Below are positions 36,901 through 46,127 of a stretch of 64,000 nt of DNA, piece by piece. Under the pieces are notes generated by a model. It was not told where the DNA came from. It ran no database searches and was given only the letters and a program-made list of their open reading frames with translations. The stretch is taken from positions 4,484,562 through 4,548,561 of the forward strand of contig JAJLRJ010000001.1 in the NCBI GenBank assembly GCA_024195265.1, written 5' to 3'. The DNA comes from Dendrophyllia cribrosa (Eukaryota; Cnidaria; Anthozoa; Scleractinia; Dendrophylliidae). Each line of letters starts with the position of its first letter. Position 1 is the stretch's first letter. The translations under genes were made by a program, and so were the position numbers.

Positions 36901-39900
36901 GAAAGGGCTACCATTTTCAATGAAAGTGTTAAATGCTGTGAAAATGCAATGTTCCTTGTTTTTTAGGATAAACATGTAAGTGGCATTGGATCCTGGTCGT
37001 TATCTGAGAACACAGAAGACTCGAGGTCCAAAGACACATGCTCATCAGAGGAAATGCACTTTACTTCTTCACATCACTCACTGCTTTCAAGTATATGAAC
37101 ATTTATATAAACCTCCAGTTAATGATCACCTAAAATTGTTCATCTGTATATCTGGCTTGATAGCTCAGTGGATAGAGCATTGCACCGGTATTGCAAGGTC
37201 ATGGGTTCAAATCCTGTTCAAGCCTGAATTTGTTCAGGTTGCTTTTTCAACTGCTTAAGTTGAGAGCACACTGCGAGGATCACAGATTTCACTCATAAAA
37301 TTGTTTTGTAGACAGTCAAATTCCTTGCCCTCCGACCATGGTTGTAAAATTCCCCACAATAAAAAAATAAAAATAAATGTTGTTTATAGTGGACAAACAC
37401 TTAGCTATCCAGCTAATTCACAGGCACACCACTCAAATATGGAAACAAATATTGCCAATTGAACATAACATGTTAAAAATCCCAACTGGCAGGAGGCAGA
37501 CCAGTTGGTTATTTTACAAGCGTGGCCGAGGAGTTGAACTTGGGTCTACCGTGAAACAACTCCGGCTAGTGGTCAGAGCGGAACTTGGGACTCGGTACCT
37601 CTGGATTTAAAGTCCGGCACCCTAACCACTCGACCACGCTGCCTCCTATATACAGACAACTGTCAAATGCTTGTGGTATGTTGGAGGAGGGAGGGGGAAA
37701 TGATCACGCTTGGAATTGCCTGATTCTGTACATAATGGTGGGGTAAGGCTATGATGGACTGGAACCCCCTTGGGTGGAGTACATGTAAAGCTCCAGGTCA
37801 TGTGATACTATAGAAACTCGTGATAAGTGCTGACAGGCTGCTAGTAATTTTCTGACATGTTTTGTTTCTTCCTTTATTTCAGGGGACAAACACAAATGCC
37901 AAAATAAGAATTGCAGTGCCGATAGACGGTCAGCCCCCTTGTACTTATTTATTCAGATGCAGTTGTGTCAGCGAGAGAGCTTAAAAGACTGGCTGAAAGC
38001 TAATCATGAAAGAGACCATGTGTTCTGCCTTACAGTGTTTGAACAGGTTATTTAGAATTCTTTACTTTTAGTTGATCTTGTTAATCCCAGGAGTATACAC
38101 ATATTGATATTTAAAACAACAAATATGTTATTTTCAAATTAATTATAATAAGTAAAACTGTTCAATATTTCATTTACACTTCATATATTTTCAAAAAATG
38201 TCATTTTTATCAAAATATTCAGTATCTTGAAACTATTTTTAACTGCTAATTACTGGTTACTTAAGGTGATTCCCTAGTTTTGCATTGCGCATCACTACTG
38301 CGCATAATAAATTGCATCATTTGCGCGTGCACGAGCGCGCGCGCACTCCGAAGCAAGAGGGTTTCCTTTAAGGATTCAATTACAAAGAGGATTTCGCGCT
38401 GGTCGGGAACAATAGCTTGACAACGAGCACGGTGACCCCCACTTTTTAATGCAGAAATTTAAACGACACACGGTTGACTACAATATATCGCGATTTAAAG
38501 AAAAGTTAAAAATTCTGCTTTGAAATATTTGCATTTGAATGCTGTAAAGAACACGTCTTCAGGTAGTGTTGGGTATGCGCACATGCTGCGAATTCTTTAA
38601 TTTCTTTCATAATCTTAATTCCTGGTCAACTAAAATAGTTTATAATGTAAGATCAAAGTCAATTTTGTTGAACTGCTCTATTATTTTAATCCAAGCAATG
38701 ATTTTTTTTTAGAAATTATAGTCCCCTTTCTGATTACTAGGGTTCAGTAATGAAACCTCGCGAGTCGTATAGTTACTATAATGGCCATCCATGTTGTACA
38801 AAAACGAGCACGGTGACCCCTATTTTTTATTTCATTTTTGTGATGCTCATAACATAATTACCATCTGGACCAAGTTTTAGAAAATCATAAAAATTCCTTC
38901 TTTTTCAATGGAATCACCTTAAATGAATGTTATCTATTGTTATACAGATTCTTTGTGCTGTTGAGTACTTTCATGGCAGAGGACTCATGCACAGAGATTT
39001 AAAGGTAATGTGGAGAAGGAATTAAACACGCTTGTTGGCTATTTTGCTTCAGGATTCACCACGTTACTTTGACATCTTTCTAATTAATTTTTTTTCACTA
39101 CTCTTTGTTTCCGTGCCAACTTTGGTTTATTACACAGTCATGTTAAATATGTGTTTCCTTATACACTTTGGCATTTTAAAGGCAAGTGATGGCATGATCA
39201 TACTTTCTACCATGAATCCAAAATTCTTGTGGCCCTTAAAATAGTGTTCTTTGGACTGGACTGGCATTAAATATTATTACTAAAAATCCTGCAAACAAGG
39301 AAAATGGCATCTACAATGTACATTTAAGGTGCCGTTACGCGAAGCAATTTTTCCTGCAACTTGCAACGCAATGCTGATGAGAGCCGTTGCGAGACAAGTT
39401 GCGGATGAAATTGCGCATGTAACACTTTTTCTGCGCAACTTGTTTTGCAACGAAAATTTGTGTTGCGAGTTGCAGAAAAAGTTGACCACTTATCTACTTT
39501 TTGCAATGTTACGAGACAAGTTGCAAACATGTAATATGTAATCAGCAACTTGTGTCGCAACATGTTGCAACAGCTCTCATCAGTATTGTGTTGCAAGTTG
39601 CAGGAAAAAAATTGCCTCATGTAACAGCACCTTTAGATGGTCAAATAATATTGCAATGTTATTGCAAACTTCAATGGACCCCAGTTAATATTGATGTTTA
39701 CAATTTTATTTGCAAGTTTATTACCCGACACCTTTCTTTTTTTCTCTTTCATAATGCAGCCATCCAATATTTTCTTTTCTTTGGATGGGTCAGTAAAAGT
39801 GGGTGATTTTGGTCTAGTGACGGCTCACACATCAGAAAACAACATGGACACTCCTATAAAAGGTACAATCATATTATGCATCGCTTATCTTTGAAAATGT

Positions 39901-41638
39901 CTCATTGATATTGGTTTTCTACAGTACAAAGAACATACAATGTAGGATTGGAAAAAACACACTGGTCATGTGTGACATAGATTGACTGTAAGACATTTCC
40001 TGTGGCAGTCATGTTCCTATATAATTTTGTGTGATCAGTGTTGTGTATTGATACTGTTTTGTTATTCTCTAAATTAAGGTGCTCTTATGGATGATATAAA
40101 CCATACTGGTCAAGTTGGAACACAACTGTACATGAGTCCTGAACAGGTAATAATATTGTAGAATTTTCTTGTTACCCTCAAGGACCCTTTCACAACATCT
40201 CACACTTCTGGGGCCAGTTGCATAAAACTTAACGTTGGAAGTAACAGCTAAGGTCGGATGTTAAAATAGTGATTTGACTGGGTTGAACGCCTGACATTAG
40301 CTGTCATGTCTGACATTAAAGTTTTTGCAACTGGCCCCTGTACAATCAGATAGTCTATAGTTGAATGTGGCATTGGATTCTCACCATTGCCTCCTTTTAA
40401 AATGCCAAATCAAATAAGTGCAGACAAGACTAGATATCATGACAAGACAATGCATAGACCTTTAATAATGATTTCATTTTCAAAATTCCCTTTTCAAATT
40501 CCAGATGGAGGGAAAAGCATATTCACATAAAGTTGACATCTTTTCACTTGGGCTCATCTTCTTTGAACTGTTTTGTCCATTTGGTACACAAATGGAGAGA
40601 ATAAAGGTAAGATTGAGTTTCATTTACAGTAAAATAAGTAGTACATTTTAGATACAGCTAGTGTTTTAAAGCTACATAATGCTCACCAAGAAATATTATG
40701 GATATATAATTATATGCATTAACATGAGTCTTGTGCCTGCTAATCATTCAGGTCACTTAAAAATCCTGAAATATCTCAACTTCAATAACCTCATTAATCA
40801 CACAAGGAGCTGGACTGAAAATGTGGAGCTTTGTACACGTGACTTTTTTTTTAGAATATCCTCTTTTATTTTTTTTTATTACTTTTAAGGTCATGTGTGG
40901 TGTCAAACAAAGGAACATTCCAAGTGACTTTGAAGCAAAGATGCCACTGCAGGTATGTATTGATGCATTATCATTAATACCAAATATGTTCTCAACTTGG
41001 CTTCTCTTTTTCATTTGGACATGGAAGCCTCTCCTCCTCCTACCCCCTGAGGATGTCTGTGTCTCTCTTCAGACACATTGGATGCCTGCTGAATTACTTA
41101 ACCACACAATTATCAAAGATACAGTGGAACCCCGCCTTACGGTCACCTCATTAATACGGTCACCTCGTTATTACGGTCACTTTTTTTTTGTCCCGTCGAA
41201 ACGCGCGCCCATACATTTTCTCATAATGAAACCCTGTTAATGCGGCCACCCCGTTAATACGGCCAAATTTTCATGGCCCGTTGGTGACCGCATATTAACG
41301 GGGTTCCACTGTAGCTGCAAGTGGGTGCTTATTTGAGGGGGGGGGGGGCATTTTATTAAGGAAATACAATACAGGGTAGAATGCAACCACCAAAGCATTT
41401 AAACTGAGAATAACTCAAGGGCGTTTTGGGCAACTTGTAAACTCAAAGCATGAACTTTACGACAATCTCAAATGAGTTTTAATACTGTGTATTCGTTAAT
41501 TTCTTTTAGTCAGAACTTGTGCGATGGCTTTTGTCAGCCACACCCAAGGCAAGACCAAATGCAACAGAAGTGAGGAACAGCGACATGCTGAAGCAAATCA
41601 GGCAACGTTTTGATGAGAGCTTCATTCACCAAAGATAA
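27943..41638 (+). CDS. EIF2AK3: PERK, eIF2-alpha kinase 3
   Basis: PERK senses unfolded protein in the ER lumen and phosphorylates eIF2-alpha in the cytosol. Exons: 27943-28073, 28152-28281, 28551-28622, 29341-29457, 29878-30014, 30727-31067, 31887-32099, 32909-33065, 33495-33579, 33755-33838, 33968-34026, 34261-34383, 34822-34968, 35175-35266, 36135-36451, 36967-37090, 37883-38046, 38948-39004, 39760-39862, 40079-40146, 40505-40606, 40890-40952, 41510-41638; 1,004 residues against about 1,116 in human. A hydrophobic leader precedes a luminal domain ([35 protein letters not shown]). One membrane segment follows ([16 protein letters not shown]). The kinase has [14 protein letters not shown], a long acidic/Ser insert (exons 14-17), MHRDLKPSN, DFG and [10 protein letters not shown]. 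The Thr of HTGQVGT, a known activation-loop site, is kept. All catalytic residues look intact. Confidence 0.97.
28791..29116. mobile_element. Inverted-repeat element with internal GGAATTCTTCAGGGG motif array
   Basis: Ends TGGGCTATTGCAT and ATGCAATAGCCCA are exact inverses. Inside, a motif close to GGAATTCTTCAGGGG recurs about seven times at roughly 30-45-base spacing. Intron 3 of PERK. No ORF of note. Confidence 0.8.
29500..29600. repeat. Solo unit of the ~100-bp dispersed repeat
   Basis: TTCTAACTTTTGAGTCTGTT and the following CATTCAAGTGAAACTGCTTC match the units arrayed at 6,410-6,960. A second solo copy lies at about 35,840-35,925. Both are in PERK introns. Confidence 0.65.
30099..30273 (-). 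mobile_element. Short retroposed insertion with 14-bp target duplication
   Basis: AATATTTCAGTTCT occurs at 30,085-30,098 and again at 30,274-30,287. The insert begins with a T-rich tract, i.e. a poly(A)-like tail on the minus strand, after which 130 bases of unique sequence follow. This is the signature of a truncated LINE or a SINE. PERK intron 5. Confidence 0.8.
31169..31687. mobile_element. pogo/Tigger-like MITE with TA duplication
   Basis: Inverted ends CAGTAGAACCCCGCTAACTC and CAGTAACACCCCGCTAACTT (right end read inverted) are flanked by TA on both sides. These termini resemble the CAGTNGAACC ends of pogo-class elements. The interior carries repeated TCGAGTTA-like motifs near both ends and a long hairpin at 31,346-31,510 (arms around ATTGAACTGGAACTAG and AGTCGAGGCTCATGCGGGGG). 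No transposase. PERK intron 6. Confidence 0.82.
32225..32680 (+). mobile_element. SINE copy with a nested hairpin element
   Basis: Head GGTGTGGTGTTTAGTGCATT with box-B-like GGTTCCACGCC, and tail CATCCTATCCAGGGGGAGTA, match the 8,729 family. It is interrupted at 32,311-32,434 by a hairpin whose ends CTAGTGAAATTTCAG and CTGAAATTTCACTAG are inverted. A CTAG or TA duplication is possible. PERK intron 7. Confidence 0.65.
34452..34617. mobile_element. Hairpin MITE
   Basis: AATAGCCCTTTTCGTGGTTA at the left pairs with TTAACCGCAAAAAGGGCTATT-type sequence at the right. Arms of about 75 bases are nearly identical through TTGCGAGGCAATTTTGGGCA. PERK intron 12. Confidence 0.85.
36560..36920. repeat. SINE tail fragment (minus) and G-rich dispersed repeat
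   Basis: GGATAGGATGCTTGTCCATC is the inverse of the SINE tail in the 8,729 family. It runs into a poly-G tract at about 36,679-36,698 and GTACTCCCTAAAATGGGCTA, a form also seen near 50,940. PERK intron 15. Confidence 0.5.
37154..37340 (+). mobile_element. tRNA-derived SINE with foldable cloverleaf head
   Basis: 37,154-37,224 folds as a tRNA: acceptor arms GGCTTGA and TCAAGCC, D-arm GCTC/GAGC, anticodon arm TTGCA/TGCAA around loop CCGGTAT, and T-arm ATGGG/CCTGT around TTCAAAT. The anticodon position would read GGT (Thr). C replaces the near-universal T at position 33, and a non-tRNA body follows, so it is a SINE and not a working tRNA gene. PERK intron 16. Confidence 0.75.
37520..37646 (-). 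mobile_element. tRNA-derived SINE, Leu-like head
   Basis: Read on the minus strand: GGCAGCGTGGTCGAGTGGTT, then GCCGGACTTTAAATCCAGAG and CAAGTTCCGCTCTGACCACT. This is a class-II-like tRNA head followed by SINE body. A diverged plus-strand copy lies at 9,174. PERK intron 16. Confidence 0.65.
38265..38918. mobile_element. TTAA-flanked non-autonomous transposon
   Basis: TTAA at 38,261-38,264 and 38,919-38,922 flanks inverted ends GGTGATTCC and GGAATCACC. The phrase GAGCACGGTGACCCC occurs twice inside. No transposase. PERK intron 17. Confidence 0.75.
39327..39632. mobile_element. Harbinger-like MITE with TTA duplication
   Basis: TTA flanks both sides (39,324-39,326 and 39,633-39,635). Inverted ends AGGTGCCGTTACGCGAAGCA and the inverse of TGTAACAGCACCT extend into long imperfect arms with repeated CAACTTGCAAC motifs. 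A 3-bp TTA target fits PIF/Harbinger. PERK intron 18. Confidence 0.78.
40210..40338. mobile_element. MITE with GGGGCCAGTTGCA termini
   Basis: GGGGCCAGTTGCATAAAACT at the left is inverse to AGTTTTTGCAACTGGCCCC at the right. 129 bp, non-coding. PERK intron 20. Confidence 0.82.
41122..41311. mobile_element. pogo-like MITE with TA duplication, second type
   Basis: CAGTGGAACCCCG and CGGGGTTCCACTG are exact inverted ends flanked by TA. The interior is made of ATTAACGGTCACC-type phrases repeated near both ends. PERK intron 22. Confidence 0.85.
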
Positions 41639-42257
41639 TACACTTCTCAGCAGCCATCCCAGAGGGAAGTTCTGGAGATGTTGGCAAAAAACTGGGTTTG
41701 CACTGTTTTATATCCGGGTTTTAGTATAGTGACGAGTGAATGTGTTTCCCTGGGGTCATACCTGGGATGGCTGTTTATAGGTGTACAGTAAAGAGCATTA
41801 TTGCTGAATACTACGTGTAATTTTGATAGCTTTTTTACAAGAAGGGATGCATAACAAGATGTGCCATAAAACTAGTTGTGAAGACATTTTAATGGTGTTA
41901 TTTTAAAGAGTCAAAATAGTATAGTATTGAAACAATGAAGGGCTACATGTCTTTATCTTCAAAGTGGTAAAAAAATGTACTTTTAAAGGATTAACTGTTT
42001 CTATTGTTGGGACTAAATTTTTTATTAAGAAGCAAATCCATCAGTAGACAGTTCTAAATTTCATCAGGAATAGAAATGTGACTTTTTGAAAATTTGGGAC
42101 AATTTTAGGGGAAAACAAATATATTATAATAATTGCCTTGACTATGTCAGACACTGGAGTATTAATACCTTAGTTTCAATGTATGGAAAAGTTGTTTTCT
42201 TATACCAGTAAGAATGTTGTTGTGAACGGCAACATTTCCTTGTAAAGTTCATTATTC

Positions 42258-42436
42258 GGGGTTGGAAATCAGCGCTCATCTGCTTGCCAGTGCAAGTAAA
42301 TCTCCTTTCAGGCAAGTAGAAATTGTACATCACTTGCCTGGCTTGGCAAGTAAGATTTTCACTTTGAAAACTAAATAATTACTCTTTTAGCAAGTGAAAA
42401 CTGGTGAGTGCTCTAAGGTTTTAAGTTTCCAACCCT
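42258..42436. mobile_element. Possible MITE in the PERK 3' UTR
   Basis: GGGTTGGAAA and TTTCCAACCC are inverted ends 160 bases apart. The interior repeats GGCAAGTA and its relatives. It lies between the PERK stop and the AATAAA at 42,527. Confidence 0.5.
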
Positions 42437-42526
42437 GAAAATAAGGTGTGTGAGCCATATTTTTCTATTTCAAACAAAGGAATGTAGATAACTGTATATA
42501 AAACATGTAATATTTATTGCAAATGG

Positions 42527-42532
42527 AATAAA
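42527..42532 (+). terminator. Poly(A) signal of PERK
   Basis: AATAAA lies 889 bases after the PERK stop; it is followed by a GT-rich stretch (GTGTGTAC). Best candidate for the 3' end. Confidence 0.55.
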
Positions 42533-42782
42533 GTGTGTACAAAATCTGATCCTTTGATCTACTTCTGCATCATATTAAATGTAGATTTGCAACTGACAAT
42601 GTTGTCACTGAAAATTTGCTCTAAGCAAGCATGCATCCAACTGATATTTGAGCTACAACCCTGCTTACAACTGTAAAATTTAAAAACTGTTATATTGCTT
42701 TGAATTGTTGGAGAGTTCACTGAAATTCTGTACCCATTGTATGCATTTGATAATCTGTGACCCAGTCACTTTTAATTTACTG

Positions 42783-45398
42783 TCAACTGCCCTCCAAGGG
42801 TAAGGTTTCTATTGTTTTTATACACTTTTCACACTGTTCCACAGTTTCATTTAGTGTGTCCACCATTTCTGGACTGAACATGGTAACAACATCAACATTT
42901 AGCAGATGGCAACGAACTGTTGAAAAAAAGAAACAGATACATTAACCATACTATAATGTACCAATCAATGTTCAGCGCTTTGAGCTTGTGGTATATGCAG
43001 TACATTTTACCACCATCGTCATCACACCCTTTGAAATTTGACATTAATTTTCTGGTCCCAGGAGGGGATTTGGTCTGATTTGCCCCATATTTTAACCCCC
43101 GCTTTTGCCTGGTCCTCCCCCACCCCCCCTCGCCAGGTTTAATAGATGCAGTGTTAGGTATAACCCCATGACTCAAATCTTCAAGGTATCTGTACTAACC
43201 ACTTGCATTTGTCACTTTCTCCTTGATGGTTGTCAGGGTCTTCTCAATCTCTAACACCCTAGTTATCATGTTTTCATAAGTGTCAGGGCTTCCTATAAAA
43301 AGATAGCCAAAAAAAAAATAACTCCATTTCACTGAAATGCAACATAATTTGTATCAGAAGCTTATATATAGCTGCAGAGGTGTGCAACATTTCCCTTACG
43401 TTTCTCTTGCTTCATAGGAGATTAGCTTTCGAGCCAGCTCTCTTGCATGGGGGTGCTGTAGTCACCCACCTCAATAACACCCCACCACCACCACCACAAC
43501 CCAATCCCAAATGAGCTTGTTCACAGGCTACCCAGGAGAGCTGGTTTGTAGGGTGTTTCGTTCTGAGCATGTGTATTCTGCTTTGAAGAGGTCAAGTCAT
43601 TACTCACCAGTGTTATCACTACTTGACTGGCTTTGTCCTTCGTTGTTCAAAGAGACGTTCTGAATATGCAAATATAGAACATTCAATTTGAGGGCAATTT
43701 ATGTGGTTAATTTGTGAAAGTTTTTGTTCCATGCTATAATTATTGTGTTTATTAAATGCTTTATGGCATTTTTAGAGGGGACTATTTCTATTTTACCGGA
43801 ACATTTGAAATTTATCTTCGGGTGAAATTGGCGAATGGAATGGAGCAAAACATTTCTTTATTCTGTTCACAAAAAAAGTCGAAGCTAAAAATATATCCTT
43901 ATAATTTAATGCTTCAGATTTAATACAACCTTTCTTGAAAAACGTAAGCTTAATCAAGAGAATGATTTTCTCTTGGCTAAGCAACGTAATGTACGAAATT
44001 AAAGAATCAAGGACAAATAAATATACTCTTTTTTTTTTCTTTCGTCACCTATCATGAAATTTATTTAAAACTGCTGCTTACATGCCACTGTTCCTTTGTT
44101 GGCGGTGATCCAGTTGTGTTGTCGAAGGCTTGTGTGGTGGTACTAAGAAAAACAAAATCATTTAAGCTTAAAGCTCATTTTGAAATTTGTGGTCATTTAT
44201 TATAATTTGTGGTCTTGTCTTCCGCTTCTCTCACTAATTTACCTAGCTATAACAACACGTTTCTATCACAAACCGGCTGCCAGACAAAATGGAATAGATC
44301 GCCAGACATTTTCACCTAAAACGCAGTGCTGCGATGGTTACAGACAAAGCTCAATGAACTATTCTTTCATTTTAATTATTATTTATCTGTTAGACAAAAA
44401 AAACGTTCAATGCTGTTTTTGAACGGTTATAATTAAAGTTCACATCATTTACATGTATATCTAGCGTATTAAAATATTACCACGGATGGTCCTCGCGATG
44501 CATTTGGTCGCGTAGAAAATCCGTTGTGCTTCTAACATCTTGAATGGAAAACTGAAAAAAAAAATTTTGTTCTTTCTGTAACTGTCTAAATTAAAAGCTT
44601 GAATTTAAGGCAGCTGCTTTCCAGATGAAAATTTAATCTGTGAGCATACTGCATCGAAAACAACCTGCTTTTGACTGTGAATATTTAATGAGACTTCAGG
44701 CTAAAAACTTGGCACAGCTTTTCATCACTGAAGTACTTGTCTGATTTGTGTACCTCCAACGAAGCGAATAATATTCATTTTAAGCTTAAAAAACGGAAGT
44801 TCTTGCCGCTTGTTTTGTAGCTTGTAAGTTGGGGTACAATAATACAGAATGAAAAGTTTGTAAATAAAAATAAACATTTGTTTGAATTTGTAGTAAGATG
44901 TTCAAAACACGCAAAATAATATTTTGTTAAAAAATTCCCGGCTATGTCCACTTCGAGACAGAAAAGACCAGAAAAAAAAACATGAGCTTTCTGTAATTAC
45001 AAGCATTTTCTTTCCGTACAATAAACTAACCGTACATAACGCTTGGAATATTTAGTCTTATCTTCCCTCAAGGACATTATTCCCACGAATGTAGCAAGAA
45101 AAAACAATAGGATTATGTTACAGCGGCCAGAAGAAAACGAAGATAAAAGCGTTTACAATGTACCTGTGAACGGACACCTGTGCCTGGAGGTCCGTCGTTC
45201 TCGCCGTTGTCATTCGTTTGCATACTTAGCGTATATAAAATAAGCTATCGTCCCTGCGACGAGTATTACTAGGACAATCGTGGAAGCCAACAGGAGTTTT
45301 AGATGTCTTGGAAGTGGGCGAGGAAGTTGATGAACAATAATTTGTGTTTCTATTCTTTCTCTTGAACATTCGCCCTCCTCTATCAGCGTTTCGGCCAT
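42783..45398 (-). CDS. Small single-pass membrane protein, unrecognised
   Basis: The first exon, 45398-45226, encodes a 33-residue polar N-terminus and one strong membrane helix (LLLASTIVLVILVAGTIAYF) followed by Lys. This suggests a type II membrane protein or signal anchor. Five downstream exons share one continuous frame: 44551-44481, 44142-44082, 43659-43608, 43292-43200, 42916-42783. They encode a Ser/Thr/Asn-rich stretch and then a helical end (ENMITRVLEIEKTLTTIKEK; MVDTLNETVEQCEKCIKTIE). The first exon ends with two spare bases while the next begins in phase 0, so one short exon is missing. A 19-base candidate at 44727-44709 would fit by phase but has a weak donor. I do not recognise the family and assign no function. 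Confidence 0.6.
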
Positions 45399-46127
45399 CG
45401 TAACTCACAGCTTGTCGCGCGCGTTGCAAGCGCGGGAAAAATGTTGTGATAAACCAAAACAGAGGCGTTCATTGGTCAATTCAGTGTGATTGTGTCTATC
45501 CAAATAAGGTAATTTTCCATCCGTTTTCGGTAAATCTTCGTAGAAGTGTTCGAATTATCCGGACTTTTTTATTAAAGGCATAGGGCAGGGGAGGGGTTAA
45601 GGGGCTCCTGGAAGAAAAGGGTAATAAGCTTCTGCCCCGGGGTAGTTGACAGCGGTTTACGGTCGTAAACCATAATCAGAGAAATCAACTATCACGCGAA
45701 TTCATCTATCAGTCGAACACAACGATCAGGCGAATTCGTGTATCAGGCGAATTCAGCCATCAGGTGATTTCAACTATCCTGACTATCAGGCGAATTTTCG
45801 CTATGTCGCGAATCAATGTGACAAATTCAGCTATTTGATGAATTTGCTGCGTGATAAATTCATTATCTGTTTGCTGAATTCAAGGCAAGGTTAATTTGAC
45901 TAAAGGGCGAAATTGTGATACGACAAATGAAATTTAACAAAGTGACGAATTCACTTGTCTGAATTTTGACCCCGATAGACCCCGATTATATGCAAACAGC
46001 TGCATACAGCAGAAAGGAAGAATCAATTCCAGGTCCCCTCAGCTATTTTTGCATGACATAAAATGATCTCTTATTGGATAGGATCTTAGCCACGATTCTA
46101 TTGGTCAAACTCAGTCGAAGAGACAAG
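45399..46127. promoter_or_regulatory. Divergent promoter region with a degenerate AATTC-rich array
   Basis: This 729-bp spacer lies head-to-head between the small membrane-protein gene and FAHD1 copy A. Its middle (about 45,670-45,960) is an imperfect array of phrases like CTATCAGGCGAATTC at spacings of about 15-30 bases. Nothing coding is seen. Confidence 0.55.

Noticed and set aside
37154..37224. Functional tRNA-Thr gene
   Set aside because: C at position 33 and a continuing SINE body argue for a tRNA-derived SINE.
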